A stretch of DNA of 64,000 nt from Rotaria macrura (lineage: Eukaryota; Rotifera; Eurotatoria; Philodinida; Philodinidae), in assembly GCA_900239685.1 (NCBI GenBank), contig OENT01000047.1, forward strand, positions 62,001-126,000, written 5' to 3'. Made by a program: the position numbers and the translations under genes. Position 1 is the stretch's first letter. Every line of letters begins with the position of its first letter. Of the stretch, positions 38,101 through 53,100 are shown piece after piece. Below the pieces are notes generated by a model. That model made no database searches and was not told the DNA's origin. It was given only the letters and a program-made list of their open reading frames with translations.

Positions 38101-41100
38101 TAACATTTTGTAATTAAGTTCATAATTCAACATAAGTTATACCCATCGATATTGACATTTGAAAACTCTTTAGCCATCACCGCCAACTCTTGCAACGACT
38201 GCTCCAGCAATCATCGTTTCACCAGCAACAACATCATCAATAGTTCCAAGTTCTTCGACTTCGTTATCAAGTAGTGTATTCGACGGTTCAATCGATCATG
38301 TATGGATCTCATTTCCTGAGCCTCCACGTCATTTACATTCGACATCTTATCTATCAAAACGACAGCATAATAATCCTATACGTAATGGAAAAGAAATTCC
38401 AGCACAAAAGAAATTATTTACTTATACACGTTACGATTGGAATTTTCTTTCTACACTATCTCCAACTGTTCTTGGTTGGTTCTGTGTTATTAATCGAATG
38501 GAAAAACCGTTTAAAAAATTTCTTAAAAAACGTGAAAAACGTCGTGATGCTATTTTAGCTTATTTTCTTATTGAAACGATACCACTATCAACATTGCCAC
38601 CAAGTAAATTACAGCATCTATTTACGCCGAAAACGAAATATTTTCTTTCACATCCTGTTTGTCAACTTGTCACAGAATTTCGTAAACATTTCAATAAAGA
38701 TATGCAAATCGATGTGCATCTTCAATCGAATATAATGCCAGATATCCAAATATTGAAACAGGGCATACGTGAATCATGCCGTGCCTGGGCTCAAACATTT
38801 AAATTACAAGCACAAACGCATTTCAATATGGGTCGATTATTATCCAAACACAATAGGTTCTTAAATCATTCTATCAATCAAGAACATCATCCAGATGCTA
38901 AACAAACACCAACTAAGATCAATCGTGTTCAAAATTTTCTCGGACATGACTCGACTGTAGAACCTGCATCAGATAAATCGAAGCTATTTCAAAGTGAATT
39001 GAATAGTACTAGTGTAAAAAAGTCATCTGTTCGAAAACGACCGATAGCACAAAAAACTCGATCAACAGCTAAGGATAAAGAAACAATAATCGAAATGACA
39101 AATTTATCATCATCAATACCAGAACATCGACCTGCATCGAGTTTAATAGGTAAAGATCTATCATTTCTTCTTGTCATGTCTTGTTAAATAGCAGAATTTC
39201 ATAATCAAACACAATGACTAATCTATTTTTAAATATATATGTTGGTTTCCGTATTTAAAATCGATACTAGAAGAAGAAATGAAAAATTTAAAGATGCTTA
39301 TATTCTATATTCGTTGGGAAGAAAAAGAAGAGAAGAAACTATGCGAGGAGACGTCTATGAATTCCAATACAAGCGTAGTACAACACCATTAAAAATACAT
39401 CATCTCATATTGGGCTAGCCATATTTTATGATTAGAATACCATTGATCAGACAGTGATTTGTTTTTCTCAAACGTACCTATGTTAAAGTATTCACTCTTT
39501 GATTTTTGGAGAATTTAAAAACACATTAAACTCACCATCGAATAGCCCTCAGAAGAAATACTATAGTGACGTGAAAAGAAAGTTCGACGTGATGAATTAT
39601 CTTCGTGATCAACAAATCTCAATGAAGCCCATGAAAAACAAAAGAATTTTTATAAAATTTATTCGAAATAATCCATCTTTTGTCTCTCACATTGAAACTA
39701 TTAGAACCTAATATATCATCTTAGTATGCATGTGTAAGCATGAGAGTGTATATTTAAATTATTGCAGCACAATCGGCAGGTTATGTGAATGTAGCATTCG
39801 ATCAAGGTAAGCTTTTGACGCAATCAAGTTATGAGAAATTCCCGCTAATAAAAACAGATATACTGCACACAGTTGCTTGCAAAAAAGAACCACATGCGAG
39901 TTCAATGCTTATTTTTACGCATATTCATGAGCGATCAATATCATATATATATATATATATATGTTTCTGGAAAAATGAACCTATATGCATGATTTCCATG
40001 CTGTATACACGATAAAATAAAATAGTTTACAACATATGTATCTTGTTGATTTTCTTTGTTATAGGTGATGCTCTACGATTTCTCGAACCGACCGCAACCA
40101 GTAATAATACGACTGGCTATAGACGATTAAGTATTAGTATGGATGAGTCCGAGTTTGAGAGTAATAATAATAATAGTCGATTAAATAATTCTAATCCTAA
40201 TGACTCCTCCAATGGACTTACTTTTTATACAGATGCTAGTTCCCTTGAAGAATTATTTAAAATTTTATTTGAATATGCTGGTATCGAATTATCTGTAACA
40301 TCCTCCATTGAACCATTATTTAAAAAATTGGGTCAAACAGTTCTAGCATCAGCACAAATAAAGCAATTCGATGTTAAAATTTTACCAAATGAACTCATGC
40401 ACGATTCTCAAACAATTATAGTTAATCCATCAGTTGAGTTATCTATACTCGGTATAACAAATTTAAATATTCATTGTGTATGTAAACAATCATTGGAACA
40501 TAATCAATTACATTCAGCTAATGTTCAAGCAGGTGTACGCATACAATGTATAAAACAAGAATTAAATCTTTCATTGCTACGTCTTGTTTATCAGTTTTAT
40601 ACTGTTGTGGGTAATGCATTTGAATATACAGGTATGGATGAAAATAAAACAACTGATACAAATCTATGTCAACAACAAGACGATCTATTAATAAATCGTT
40701 CACGTACAACAACACTCAATGATATTGATAATAGGGATATCATGAATAAAGAAAAAGAATGTTGGAAAAAATTACGTGAACTTGTTGCAATATATCAAAC
40801 ATCCACTGATATAAAACATTTACAAGTTATCATGCCTAGTGGAAGAAGTCACTCACAAATATCGAATGATGATAGTTTGAATGAACATCGAACAGCACCA
40901 TTTATATTGAAGACAGGACGAAACGATAGTAAAAATGAAACACTTTTACTTTCAGCTTTCGGTTGGCTAATTATTGATGAAATATATTATGCTGCATCAC
41001 TCGGTGGTCTTAAAGTTGATGGTTGCATGAGAAAAGTTCACGGCAGTATTTCATTATCACAGAAACTTCGAGCTGTACAATCAAATTCAACTAATCATAA

Positions 41101-44100
41101 TGCGAAAAAGTAAAACGAAATTATGCATACTTCGACTGTAACCGAAAGTGTCAGAATCTCATTTTGAAAATTTGAAGAAAAAACCTATGTAGTCGTAATA
41201 CTAGATTCTATTGTGTCTTCCATAAATTTCTGCCTTATGCTTAGTTGTCTATCTATGTTCTCATTCAGTTTACACATTCAAACGTATTCCTTGTATTAAT
41301 TCATAAAGTAGTTTTCCTTCTGCTAGAATCTTCCTTATGAAACTAATCTATAAAATTGTTTATAACACAATGGAATCATTGTGTTGTCTAGATTGACTTT
41401 ACGCACCATGAATTGATGTATCTCTAGATGTAGCTTTCTTTCCTATCTATCAGAGAGCATAGTCATATGGGTAATTGAAATTTTTATTCAGTTTTCTACT
41501 ATTTTGTATTTATCATTTTGTCAACATGTCTTAGACAGGTTTAGCTTATCAGAATCCAACTTTTCTGAGCTTGACTAATTAGAGACTAAGGTAAGAAGCT
41601 GTAATTAGTCGAATCTAAAGAATAACATTTAACTTACTGAAACCTTTTTTGATGATGATTAAAGAATATTTATCATGATTGAGGGCATTGACTTCTACAT
41701 ATTGCCAAATCGTGCTTCTAGTTAAGAAAATATGCTAAAAAGATTGGCCTACATGAACCTCTGATGCTCTTACATTTTACTATCAGCTGAATTCGAAAGA
41801 AAATTCACAGCTTATCTAAGACATTAAAATCTCTCTATATGTAAGAAATAGTTTCTATATAATATGTATGGTTAACGTTCATGCATATTTTAAATTCATC
41901 TCTTGTATATAGATACGATGGATCATTAATAGTTCAAATTGATTCAACGTCTTTGTCTCTTAAAGAAACATTGTCGACATCTTCGGATTCAATTAATAAT
42001 AATACTAGTCAGTCATTCAATGCACATGTTTCTCATTCGCCAGTATCAACACAAGAAATATCTGTACTCGACATTATCGTCGGCAAATCTCAAGCATTAA
42101 CATCTCTTCAAACTCGCGGCTTGAATTTACGATTAAGTGGTGTAACAAATATTGGTAGGATTGCAATGGATGTTCCATTACGTCCACAAGAAGTTCATGA
42201 TCTAGTTAATCGTGCCGGTCGTTTAATAACATCTTATGTTCAAGAATTTCTTCCTAACGATACACAACCATCATCTACGGTATTATCAAAACCCGACGAT
42301 GCACTAAAAACAACAAATGCAAAAGCAGATGAAACAATTGAAACAATGAATCCACCAACTACGAATGTGCCTATCCCAAGAAAAAAACTTATAAATCTTC
42401 ATCGTAAACGAAAACTATCATCACAATTACCAGAAGAGATTTCAACAACAACGAAAACACCTATCTTTGAAGTTCATATAACTGCACATTGTCAAGGCAT
42501 GACATTTTCTACAACACTGTTATCAACACTCAAAGCTCAATATAAGATTGGTGTTGTTGAAGGTGTTGCCAATCTTGGTAAAACAACATCACGTTTTACT
42601 GCCATTATACATGAACATGCATTACATTTTCTAAATAATAATAGCACAACTCATTTCCATCAAGCTCAAACAGTTAGTTCAGATAATCATGTACGTATTG
42701 ATTTTCCACAAATACGTTGCTATGGAAATTATACTGCGGAGCATAAAGAAGATAATAAGCCGACAGGACATTTAAATCTTCGTACAAACATCGATTTACT
42801 GAAATTAACAATAACTGCTGATTTTCTAGCACAACTAGTATTTGTTTCGAAAGTAATAATACATGAAATTAATGAAATTCTTGCAAAAGTAGCAGGCGTT
42901 GATCAATTTCAATTTAAATCAATTAAATCAAAAAGTCAAAATCAAACTGGTAAACCGTCAGATAACATTAATAATGATTTCATCAATCATGATGATGATG
43001 ATACTGAACATGAAAAAATATCGACAACACCATTTGTATACAAAATAAAAATTACAATGGAAGGCTTTGAAGTCATCGGACAAACACCATCAAACACAAT
43101 AGTTAAATTTGAAAATGGCGATAAAGCAATTCCAATAGTTGTTGATCTAACGAATTTCGATGAACAAAATTCATTAATATTATATAATAAATCATTGATC
43201 AATGCTTCACTATATATTAAACTTAGTTTAGGACAATTATTACAAACTGGAAATTTTCAAGATGCGGCATATTTTAAAACGGAATTATTTTTGAAAAATT
43301 CTTTTCAAGTAAGTTTTGAAATATATGTATATATATATATCAGAGGTTCAGCAAAGTCACTAGGCTTGCCTGCCTGCCTGTGACAGGCAAGGCAGGCCGA
43401 TTAAAAAAACACACGGCAGCCTGGCCTGTCTATATGCTATATATATATTGTTTTGTTTTCGTTAGAAATTTTTTTAACAAATTGAAGGTAGTGCTAGCAA
43501 TTAGGAGAAGTATAGAATAATGTTCTGTGTTCATTATGATGGATCGAATGGATGACAAATATCCATCTCAAATCGCATAGTTCATCATTTGTATCTATTC
43601 ATTCTTTATGTTCTCATTTATCTATATATATACATATTCTTTTAGTCTTTATTGTTGTTAAAATATTTCTTATCAATTCTTGTTTTGATATTTCTGATTA
43701 ATTGTTAAAGCCTTTTTTATTTATTTTTAACCTAAATGTTAGCATTTAATTGTGTTTCTTCGAGAAATGGCTGATATTGATCTTCCATCTGTATTAATGA
43801 TTACCGATCTTGTTCACTAGTAAAACAAAATACATCAGGGCTGTGTGTTTGTGTGACTCTCTCCTCCGGAATATTCGAAACATTGTCTTGCATTCTATTT
43901 CACAAAATGAAATTTATACTACCTGAAATATAATTTTATAAGTTACCCTCAGTGTTGCCAGATGTCAAACTCGAAAGTCCAGAATTCAAATCTCAATATT
44001 CTGTAAAATTCCGAAAAGTCTCTAAAAAACCTAAAAAAAGTTTAGAAAAAACTCGAAAAATCCCAAAAACTTTGAAAAAATCCTGAGAAAGTCTAAAAAA

Positions 44101-47100
44101 ATTGCCAAAAACCAAAATATTCACGAAAAGTCGAGAGAAAATCTTGAAAAGACACAAAAAATCGTCAAGAATTTACAAAAATTCAGAAAAAATCTCCGAA
44201 AAATCCCGAAAAAAATCTTGTAAAATCTCAAAAAACTGTCAAAATCCAGAAGACTTGCAATACTAGTTACTTCTTCGCAAATGTTTTGGAAAGTAGGATG
44301 CTACAGGTTACTCCCACCACCAATTTTTGGTTGTTCGCGACACCTCTGGTAATGTTATTGGTATGAAATAAAAATAGACAGGCCTATCCAAGCAGGCCAG
44401 ACCGAAAAAATAAGTCGGTAGGCACAGGCAGGCTTGAAATGCGAAGACCTGCCACAGGCCGGCCAGAACTTTAAAAACGCAGCCTGGTTGGACCTCTCTC
44501 TCTACATATATATATAAATTACATTGAACGAAAGGATGATCGAGTAGCTCGTCTAACTAATTTCTATGTAAGTACAATTTCTTTGGTAAATTTTCAATCG
44601 AAAGTTCACGTAGCACTTAAAGTACTCGTCTAGCAGGAACGAGAAACATAGGGAAAATATGTAGACTTCCCGTACCATCGTTGAAAATCATCTTCGATAG
44701 GCTCTATTGAGTCATCGATGACAATCGATATTATTTTGAATAAGATCCACTTGCTATGTACAAGTAAATATTCTGAATAAGCTGAATGCTAGAAACATCG
44801 TAATTATCTTACGAGTCTTTATTAAATTCGTTTCGATGAATAATGTCAAAAAGAGATCATTACTGGATATTCTATGAATTATTAAAAGTGCAAGAAATAA
44901 TTATTCGCTTTTCCCTAGTTAGATGTTAGCTCGAATGAAAATTACGATCGATATAAAAATTGGTGTGTTCAAATTTAATCCAATATCATTAGAAAGATTC
45001 TAAAATTGACCAGGAAAAGTCAAGAGTATGTGTTATAGAACATACGAGACGATATTGTTTCGTTTCCTATTCGATGTAGTTTCATGAAAACATAAAGATG
45101 ATTGAAATAATTTTCTAATGAAGAAATAGATTCCCAAAGACATGAAAGCATGAAATTACGTCTAACTCAATGTGTATTGTTCGAGTTGGGTATTTTTTCT
45201 AGGATAGGAAAATGAATGTTTTAATATGTGAAATTTTCTGATTCGAACAATTCTGAGATCAACGCAATTGATTTAGTTTCCATGTCGCTCATTTACCAAA
45301 AGAACCTATCGATTCCAGTATAGCTATTAAATATAATTTGTACTTGAGTTAGATGCTAAACTTTAATTTTGACTTGTCTAATCACAAATTCACTTCAAGC
45401 TATTCTCTATTCAAAGTGTGACAATCTAGCCCTTTGCTAGATTACAAACAGTTCAATGCGTTCTTCCATTTTCTTTTAAATTATTTTTTCTAAAATATGT
45501 AATATTTCAATTCATTATGTATCAATGTATTTATATTCTTTCGTCTAGCCTGATGATCTCGAAAAGAAAGCGTATTTTATTCGTTTAACTAAGCCAAGCT
45601 TCTATTGGCAATCGGGTGCTATTGATAAAGGTAATTTCAATGCATGTTTTTTTTTATTTTACTACACAAGAAACAACATTTCATTAATAGGAATTCTCTT
45701 TTGGCTGAATTATAAAAATACGTATGATTATTGGAATGAACAACGTGGTGCATTTACAACTCCAGCAAGTGATTCGACACATTTACGTTCATTAGTGAAT
45801 GTTCAAGCATCGCCAACAAACCATGAACTTAATCTTATGTTTCAATTACATATAATTGATCTAGGTATTGCAATACCACTGCAACAGCTAGATCAACAAA
45901 CAAAATTGACTTCAACAAACGATATTCAATCAAATCAAATACCGAATCCACGACAAATCTCACCAACATATGAAGAAAGTAGTGACTTTCTCGTATTTAC
46001 ACTTGATCAAACAACAATATCAGCGTGTTCATGTGGTGCTATTATAAGCTCAGGTTCGTTCGAAGGTTTTTGTCTTCGTTTTGCAGAAAATTTTCAACAA
46101 ACAAAGTCCGATTGGAAGCCAATACGTTCGATATCATCATTGTCAGATGTTATTTTAAATGCATGCTGTGTTCCAAGTGGACATTATTCAATGCATTCAC
46201 GTGCTAAACATATACTGAATTCAAATCGTCCAAAATGGTATTTAAATGTTCAATGGGATATGAAAGGTATCGATATTAATATTGATTCACTCATAAGTAA
46301 ACGTTTCTCACAATTAATTCGAACTATAACATCAACACAATTAATTGAACCTAATGATCACATTAAGAATGGTAATAATTTATCGAAAAATTCCAATTTA
46401 ATGCATATGCACAATGGTAGTATGATGGCTACGAATGATAGTAAAGATCCTATTGAAGATGATGAAAGAAGAAAACGATTGGAATACGAATATTCTATAT
46501 TAGGACATAAAATAGCAGCATTAAAGTAAGACATGATTATTTTTCTTTTGTTTACAGAAAACATGAAAAAACATTTTCTGTTCGTCTAACTCTTCCAAAA
46601 CACTCAACCGATTTCATTAGAATATAATCAATGATAAACGTTGTTCAGAATGAATCGAACACAAATCAAATATACAGTAAATGATTGATGTTTCATAAGT
46701 GATGGGGCTTCATGAATTAAAAATAAACATATATGGATGTTAAGATGCATTCGATAATCAGAAGAAAAAAAACTTTTAGAACATGACGTATTGGCTGGTA
46801 TTGATCATATAGCTATGTATACAATTTTATCGGTTGTTTTGATTATCTTTTACTTGATCGTGACGAAACATTTTTCTTCGGATCATTCTTATATTTTTCT
46901 AAAATAATAATCGATTTTTATTGTTCATTGGTGACATCAAAGCAGAGAAGAAGAATGCAAGCCATGAAAAATTTTGTCGATCAAATTCTACGTACATGTT
47001 TAGATTGAAATAATTGTATTAGATATGAAGAAAAGATTTCTATGTCGAAAAACATTTTATATGCTAATGTATTCTCATCGAGTACTTGCATTCCAAAGAT

Positions 47101-50100
47101 AGAGTGTTTGAAAACTGATCGGAAAACGTTTAGTTTTAATAATGCCTGTTATGTTTAATATATTCTTATGATTTTAGACGATCTCAAGCACCATCTGAAG
47201 TTTTGAAACCAGAAGAAGTTCGCTATCAATGGTTAGAAAAGGAACTATTACATACAGTTAAAACAGAGTTACAACAAAGAATGAGAATACAACCGAATCA
47301 GGTAAAATCATATTTGAATTAGCTTACAAATAAATAAAACAAATATATATATATAATTATATACATTTAATTTTATAAAAGATTTACATAATCATTCATT
47401 TAACTATCAAAATCAATCGATGTTTATCTAATTTATGCATGTATATATACTGTGATAAATTCCAGAACTAAATTGTATGTCCTATGTAGAATCTACTAAA
47501 AACATATTTCTCATATTAAACAATGCATTTTAATAATCGACCCAAACTCCACAGAGTAAGATATTCAATACTGCTATGCATCTTTGTCTTGTACAAGAGT
47601 GAACTTCTTTGATAAAAGATAATCCATTAGATAGTTATATATTAGTTAGTTCCTCTTTCTCATTGCTCTATTGAATATATCACTAAGGATTGATGATTTG
47701 TATCCTGGATTTGTTTCAACAATATATTTAATTGCAATAACATAAGAAACTAAGTTAGTTTTCTTTTACCGTACAGCAGCAACTACAGCAACAACACAGC
47801 ATTACAACACCAGAAAAATATGAATTTTTTCAAAGATCAACCTTATTCAGGGTTCGCTTGTATTATTTGACAAAAAAATCTTGTTTTTATTTTCATTTAT
47901 CTACGACTTGATTATTATTCAACCTGCATGGTTTATTTAGCTTTGTACCTTGTTTTCCCGAGAAATATATTATTCGAGAAAAAGATGACTGCATAGTTTG
48001 TTTTCTGTTGTGTCTAAAACTTCATTAGATATAAGTTTTATGCTTGTTTTCATTTATTTGTTTATCCATGGATTGGTTTTGTACAATGCTTGTTATCAAT
48101 TATTTCCATGTATTTAATTTCTATTCATGAACTATTTGTTGTTTAATTTAGACTTCACTTAATCGTGATCGTAATCGAGTTCTCTTACCAACATTAAGTG
48201 TGCCTAACAATAAACATATGCATATACCGGAACAGTCTTCATTATTAAGAAATATACAGTAAGTATTCCTTGTCTAGTTTTATTGTTCTATAACACATGT
48301 ATATCACTTTACATCGGCTCACGTTCGCATATATCTACTAGTAGTGGAAGACGTTATTCCCTTATGTATGCAACTGCACTTGCTTCGTCGTCAGGTTTAG
48401 ATCGTCGGAAAATGTACGAGAATGAGCTTTTGTTCTATTGGTCGAGGTGCTTTTGTTTGCCAATCTCATATAGACATAATCTAAAATTACTTTCTACTAA
48501 AAGATAACATTTAGAAATGAACTCTTAAGGTTAATGGATATCGAAATACTTAAATGAAAGAATCTATGCATGATCAGATTCAACAAATTCTGAGAAATAA
48601 AATCATAGAACTGTTCATGATTTTTATTTTGTTTTCTATTAAGATCGGAATTGGTTTCATATCAATCGAAAACTCCTACACCTTCGATTCATGAAGAAGA
48701 TTTCGATTATAGAACATCACTTACACCAAATGGTAATAATCGGTAAGAAAAACCCTACGTCAATTTTTATTAATCATATGATTTATTTTTCTAGAACAAA
48801 AAATCCATTTCAAACAATATACTCTAGGTATTACTGTTACATTAATAAGACATAAAACTTGTATAAACCGAGTTCGAAACTATGCGATGTTTTTTTTTAC
48901 GAAGTTTTAATACACATGAAAAATAAAGAAAACTCTTTCTTTAACAATGTTTAGTGCTTCATCAAGTGGACATGACGATCAAAATCCGAATTCTTCGCCT
49001 ACAGCAAATAATCCAAGCGAAATAACATCAACGCCAGCTGTTGATCTAGAATTAAATCTACAAATTCAAATAGCAAGTGGTTCTTGTAATCTCTATACAC
49101 GTAATGATCTAATAGTTTATACAACAGTAACAAATAATTTAACCAAACAGCAAAAACAAGCAGCACTTGGCTTAATACAATCAGTCAATAAGATCGAATA
49201 TCAAGTATTACAATTTCTATTACCAGGTGTTGATGTTGATGCACATTATAATACAAAACATTCTAATGCAACCAACCATTCACTAAATAAACGAGCAAGT
49301 TGTTATTGCCGTGCCATGATACAATCGCCAACAACACAGATTGTTGTTCATCCGATATTGCTAGATTTTCTTGAACAAACACTTGAACATGTCAAACTAC
49401 CGCGTGAACATCAAAGACGAATAAATGAACAAACACAAGATTCAAAGTCAGCTGATGATCAATTAAATGATATGTAAGTTAAATAAATAAACACAATATT
49501 AGATTTTTTCAATCAATAAGAATAGTTTCATTAAGCTAATTCCATAACTATAGTATTCGTTCAATAATTTGAATCGTATCAAACCATATAAGATCACATA
49601 TTCAATTTTCGTTTGACGAACAATATTTTCATATAAAATCTTTGAAGATCGACATATGAAAATCAAGTTGACTCGTTCAGTTGCTTTTCTATGAATTAAT
49701 GCCTAAAATACAAAGTCTTACTACGTAGCTAGTGATTAATTTGATCCAATAGCTGTTAATGATTATTACTGCAGTCATATGATTAAAATTTTAGAATTAT
49801 AACATTTTCTAGTCATCACAGTTGTCTGCACAATGTACTCTTTTTTAATTTTATGAAATAGAATTTAATTATAGTCTCTGTTTAAAAATTAAATGTACAC
49901 TTGCAATTCGATAGTCTAAAAAAAACTACTGCAGATATCACAGACAAAAAGTTAAATATTCCAGAGAACGTATGTTTAGATAGTGTGGCGAAATTATTTT
50001 ACTAATGAACAAGTCTTAGTGCTTACAGGTTAGAAATCAATTGCCTTGTTATAAAATTGTGAGTACAAATTTAATGACTGGAAAATAACAAATATTTTCG

Positions 50101-53100
50101 ATTATGAATTTTATATAAGACTATCTGTCAATATAAGTTTCTCAATAGAATTTCGATGATAACTTTCGACTGCATGTTTCACAATTTCTTTTTTGTGCTT
50201 CACTAGGCTTTTGATCGCAGATCAGGCGCCGTCAACTTCATTTCCCATTGATGTTGTTGTTAGTATATTTATTCAACCATGTATTCTTCAATTTACATGT
50301 TTACCAACACATCAAATGGAATGTGAAATTTGTTTACCTGCTGTTGATATGGTTTTCTCGTCAAAAAGTACTTCACCCGATGATATATTATCATCAAAAG
50401 ATGAATATCAATCTGCAAATATTCTAGAAAATTCTTTTGCCGGTATAAATTTTTCATTACATATGAAAGATTTTAAATTAAATGTTCATCATCCGTTTTC
50501 TGGCGAATCAAGAATACATTTATTTGAAGATTTTCGTTCTGGACAATTACAAACACGTAATGCACTAGCCGTTAGTATACAATCTGTTTCATTAAATATA
50601 TCACGCTCACGTTATATAGTCATCGATAATAACAATGAATCTTTAAATAATATACAATTATCGATTGTTGCACAAATCTCGAAAGCCGAGTTCGAATATG
50701 ATATAAGACGTTTTACAGAAGTTTTAACATTTCCAAGAATATGGTATAATCGTTCATTGGCTCGTCGTCTTTTCTTAGGTGATGAAGAACCATCAACAAG
50801 AATTCCAACATTGAATCGAACAAAGCAAACAATGATGAATCCAACACAAGCAACAACAGTAATAAATAAAATACAACGTAAACAAGCACGTGTCATTTTG
50901 GCAATACAATTAAAAGAATTACATATATCAATGCGTATGTCAAATATAATGGGCAAAGTTGAATGGAATACACAGGATGTTTATTCAACGGGAAGTTTTA
51001 CACTGACAAGCGAAGGAAGAAGAAAATTTCTTCTTTCATTAGGTTTACAAAATTCGATATTTCAAGCCGAACAAGGTATTATTGGTGGCACTATACAATT
51101 AAAAAACCTTCGTACAACAGGTAATTATCAATGAAAATCGGTTTCTATTCCAGTTGAATAACATATTTGACAAAAAATTATCCAGTAGTATCAAATTGAA
51201 ATGAATTCTCCAATCATTTTCTACTCGAGACAGAAGTTTCTCTAGTATTTTAAAATAATTTATTGATATATGTCATATGTAGTAACACATGAGCTACTAA
51301 GAATCTCAGAAAAGGTCAAATGTTAAATACGTATTTGACGAATACTTCCATCATTATATTAGTTATGATATAAACGTTGAAAGTATCATAAAATCCAATC
51401 GATGAGTTTGAATTGAAAATTTTTTAACTATTCTCGTTACGGTCTATCGCTTGGCAAAAAAGATGCGTCTGAAAAATTTGAACATCAGTCTTTCTTGTTT
51501 TCATCATCATTGACATGCAAAGATAGAATTTTGCAATTTCAATATTTTGAAACTCGAATGATTCTCGAAGGTTTGTCTAATGAAAGATATGAGAATGAGA
51601 ATGAGAAGTTTTCCGCTTTTCTATCGTCTATCACAATTTTAGACTATGCTGTTGTGGAATTGAATTGTGTAATAAATAAAATGAGATCTCAAAATGCCTG
51701 TGTTTGATTTTTGAAATTTGAAAATACTTATGTGTCGAACACAATCTTTCTTTCATTCACATCAAATTGACTATTGAAAGCTTCTTAAGAATGATCTCGA
51801 TTGAAATCCCAGTAAAATTAGTATGCACATGATAGAGATGATTGAAAGCAAATTTTGTTTCACTGATATCGTAGCTTATCACAAATATTTCTAGTCCATT
51901 AAATCTTACGCTATGTACGTAGAATCCATCTAGCTATTCCTCATATCAATTGAAATCTACATTGATAGACATAGAAATCATTGAGCGCTTTTCTACAAGA
52001 AATTCAATATAACAATGAAACTGTATGTTTATTTCAGGTTATATAAATCAAGAAGTTTGTGATCGAGCATATCTTGTTGATGCTTCTCATGCTATGAGTA
52101 TTCTTACTGATGCCATTGAAATTCGTATTGACTACATGGGCTCTCCTACATTGATGGGTCGCATATGTTATATTGTACTTCGATTGAATGATGATCGTCA
52201 TTCAACAACAGTGCAAAATCTACATAGTAAAACAATACCTTCATCAACATTAGTTTTAGTGAATCTTAGTTGGTCACAATTACATTTAATGATAACACGT
52301 TCAACAACACCCGACATAATAAAAATGGCTATGAAACTAAAGGAATTCGTTAATACACAAATAGCTAGTTCCAAAAAGTTATTAGCATCCGTTCAATATG
52401 ATTTTCGTAACGATAGCAAACATAAAAATGCTGAAAAAAATATGAACACAAAAACTTCTTCTCATCTACAATCAAAGTATGATGCAAACACAATTAAAAA
52501 ATACATTGGAATGAATGGTGGAGAAATCATGTTGCAAGGTCATAATTTAACTATAGTTGTTTTCCATGGATTAAATTTCAAATCACGTCAATGGGCTTTA
52601 TTTTCACTTAATGAGCCACGAATAAATTTTGTTACTGATCAAGGAGAAGAAAACGATAGTAAGTTATTGATTGCATTTAAAAATGAATTGAAATTTTGAT
52701 TCTTATTTTCTTTTTCAGTTAATCAGAAATTATTTTTCTATATGGACCATCAAACTCAGTCAACAAATTCAAGTTTAAAATCACGTGCAAACATGGCTTC
52801 AATTTCTAAACTAACACGCAATAGTAATGATGCTCCATCACATTTAACAATAAGCGAATGGTTTAATTATGCAAGTTCAACAATAACAGCTGCTGGTAAA
52901 TTATGATTAAAGAATACATTGTCTTTTTGTTCTCCAATTTTTATATTTCAGGTTTACGTGAGTTTCCAACTATGGATGAACCTGAAACACCACAATCAAC
53001 AACAACAACTAAAGTACATCCAAGGCAGTACGAATTGAGTACTGAATCAATATTTATTCTTCCGGCTCTTGAATTGCGTTTTCAAACAAGACAAATGCAA

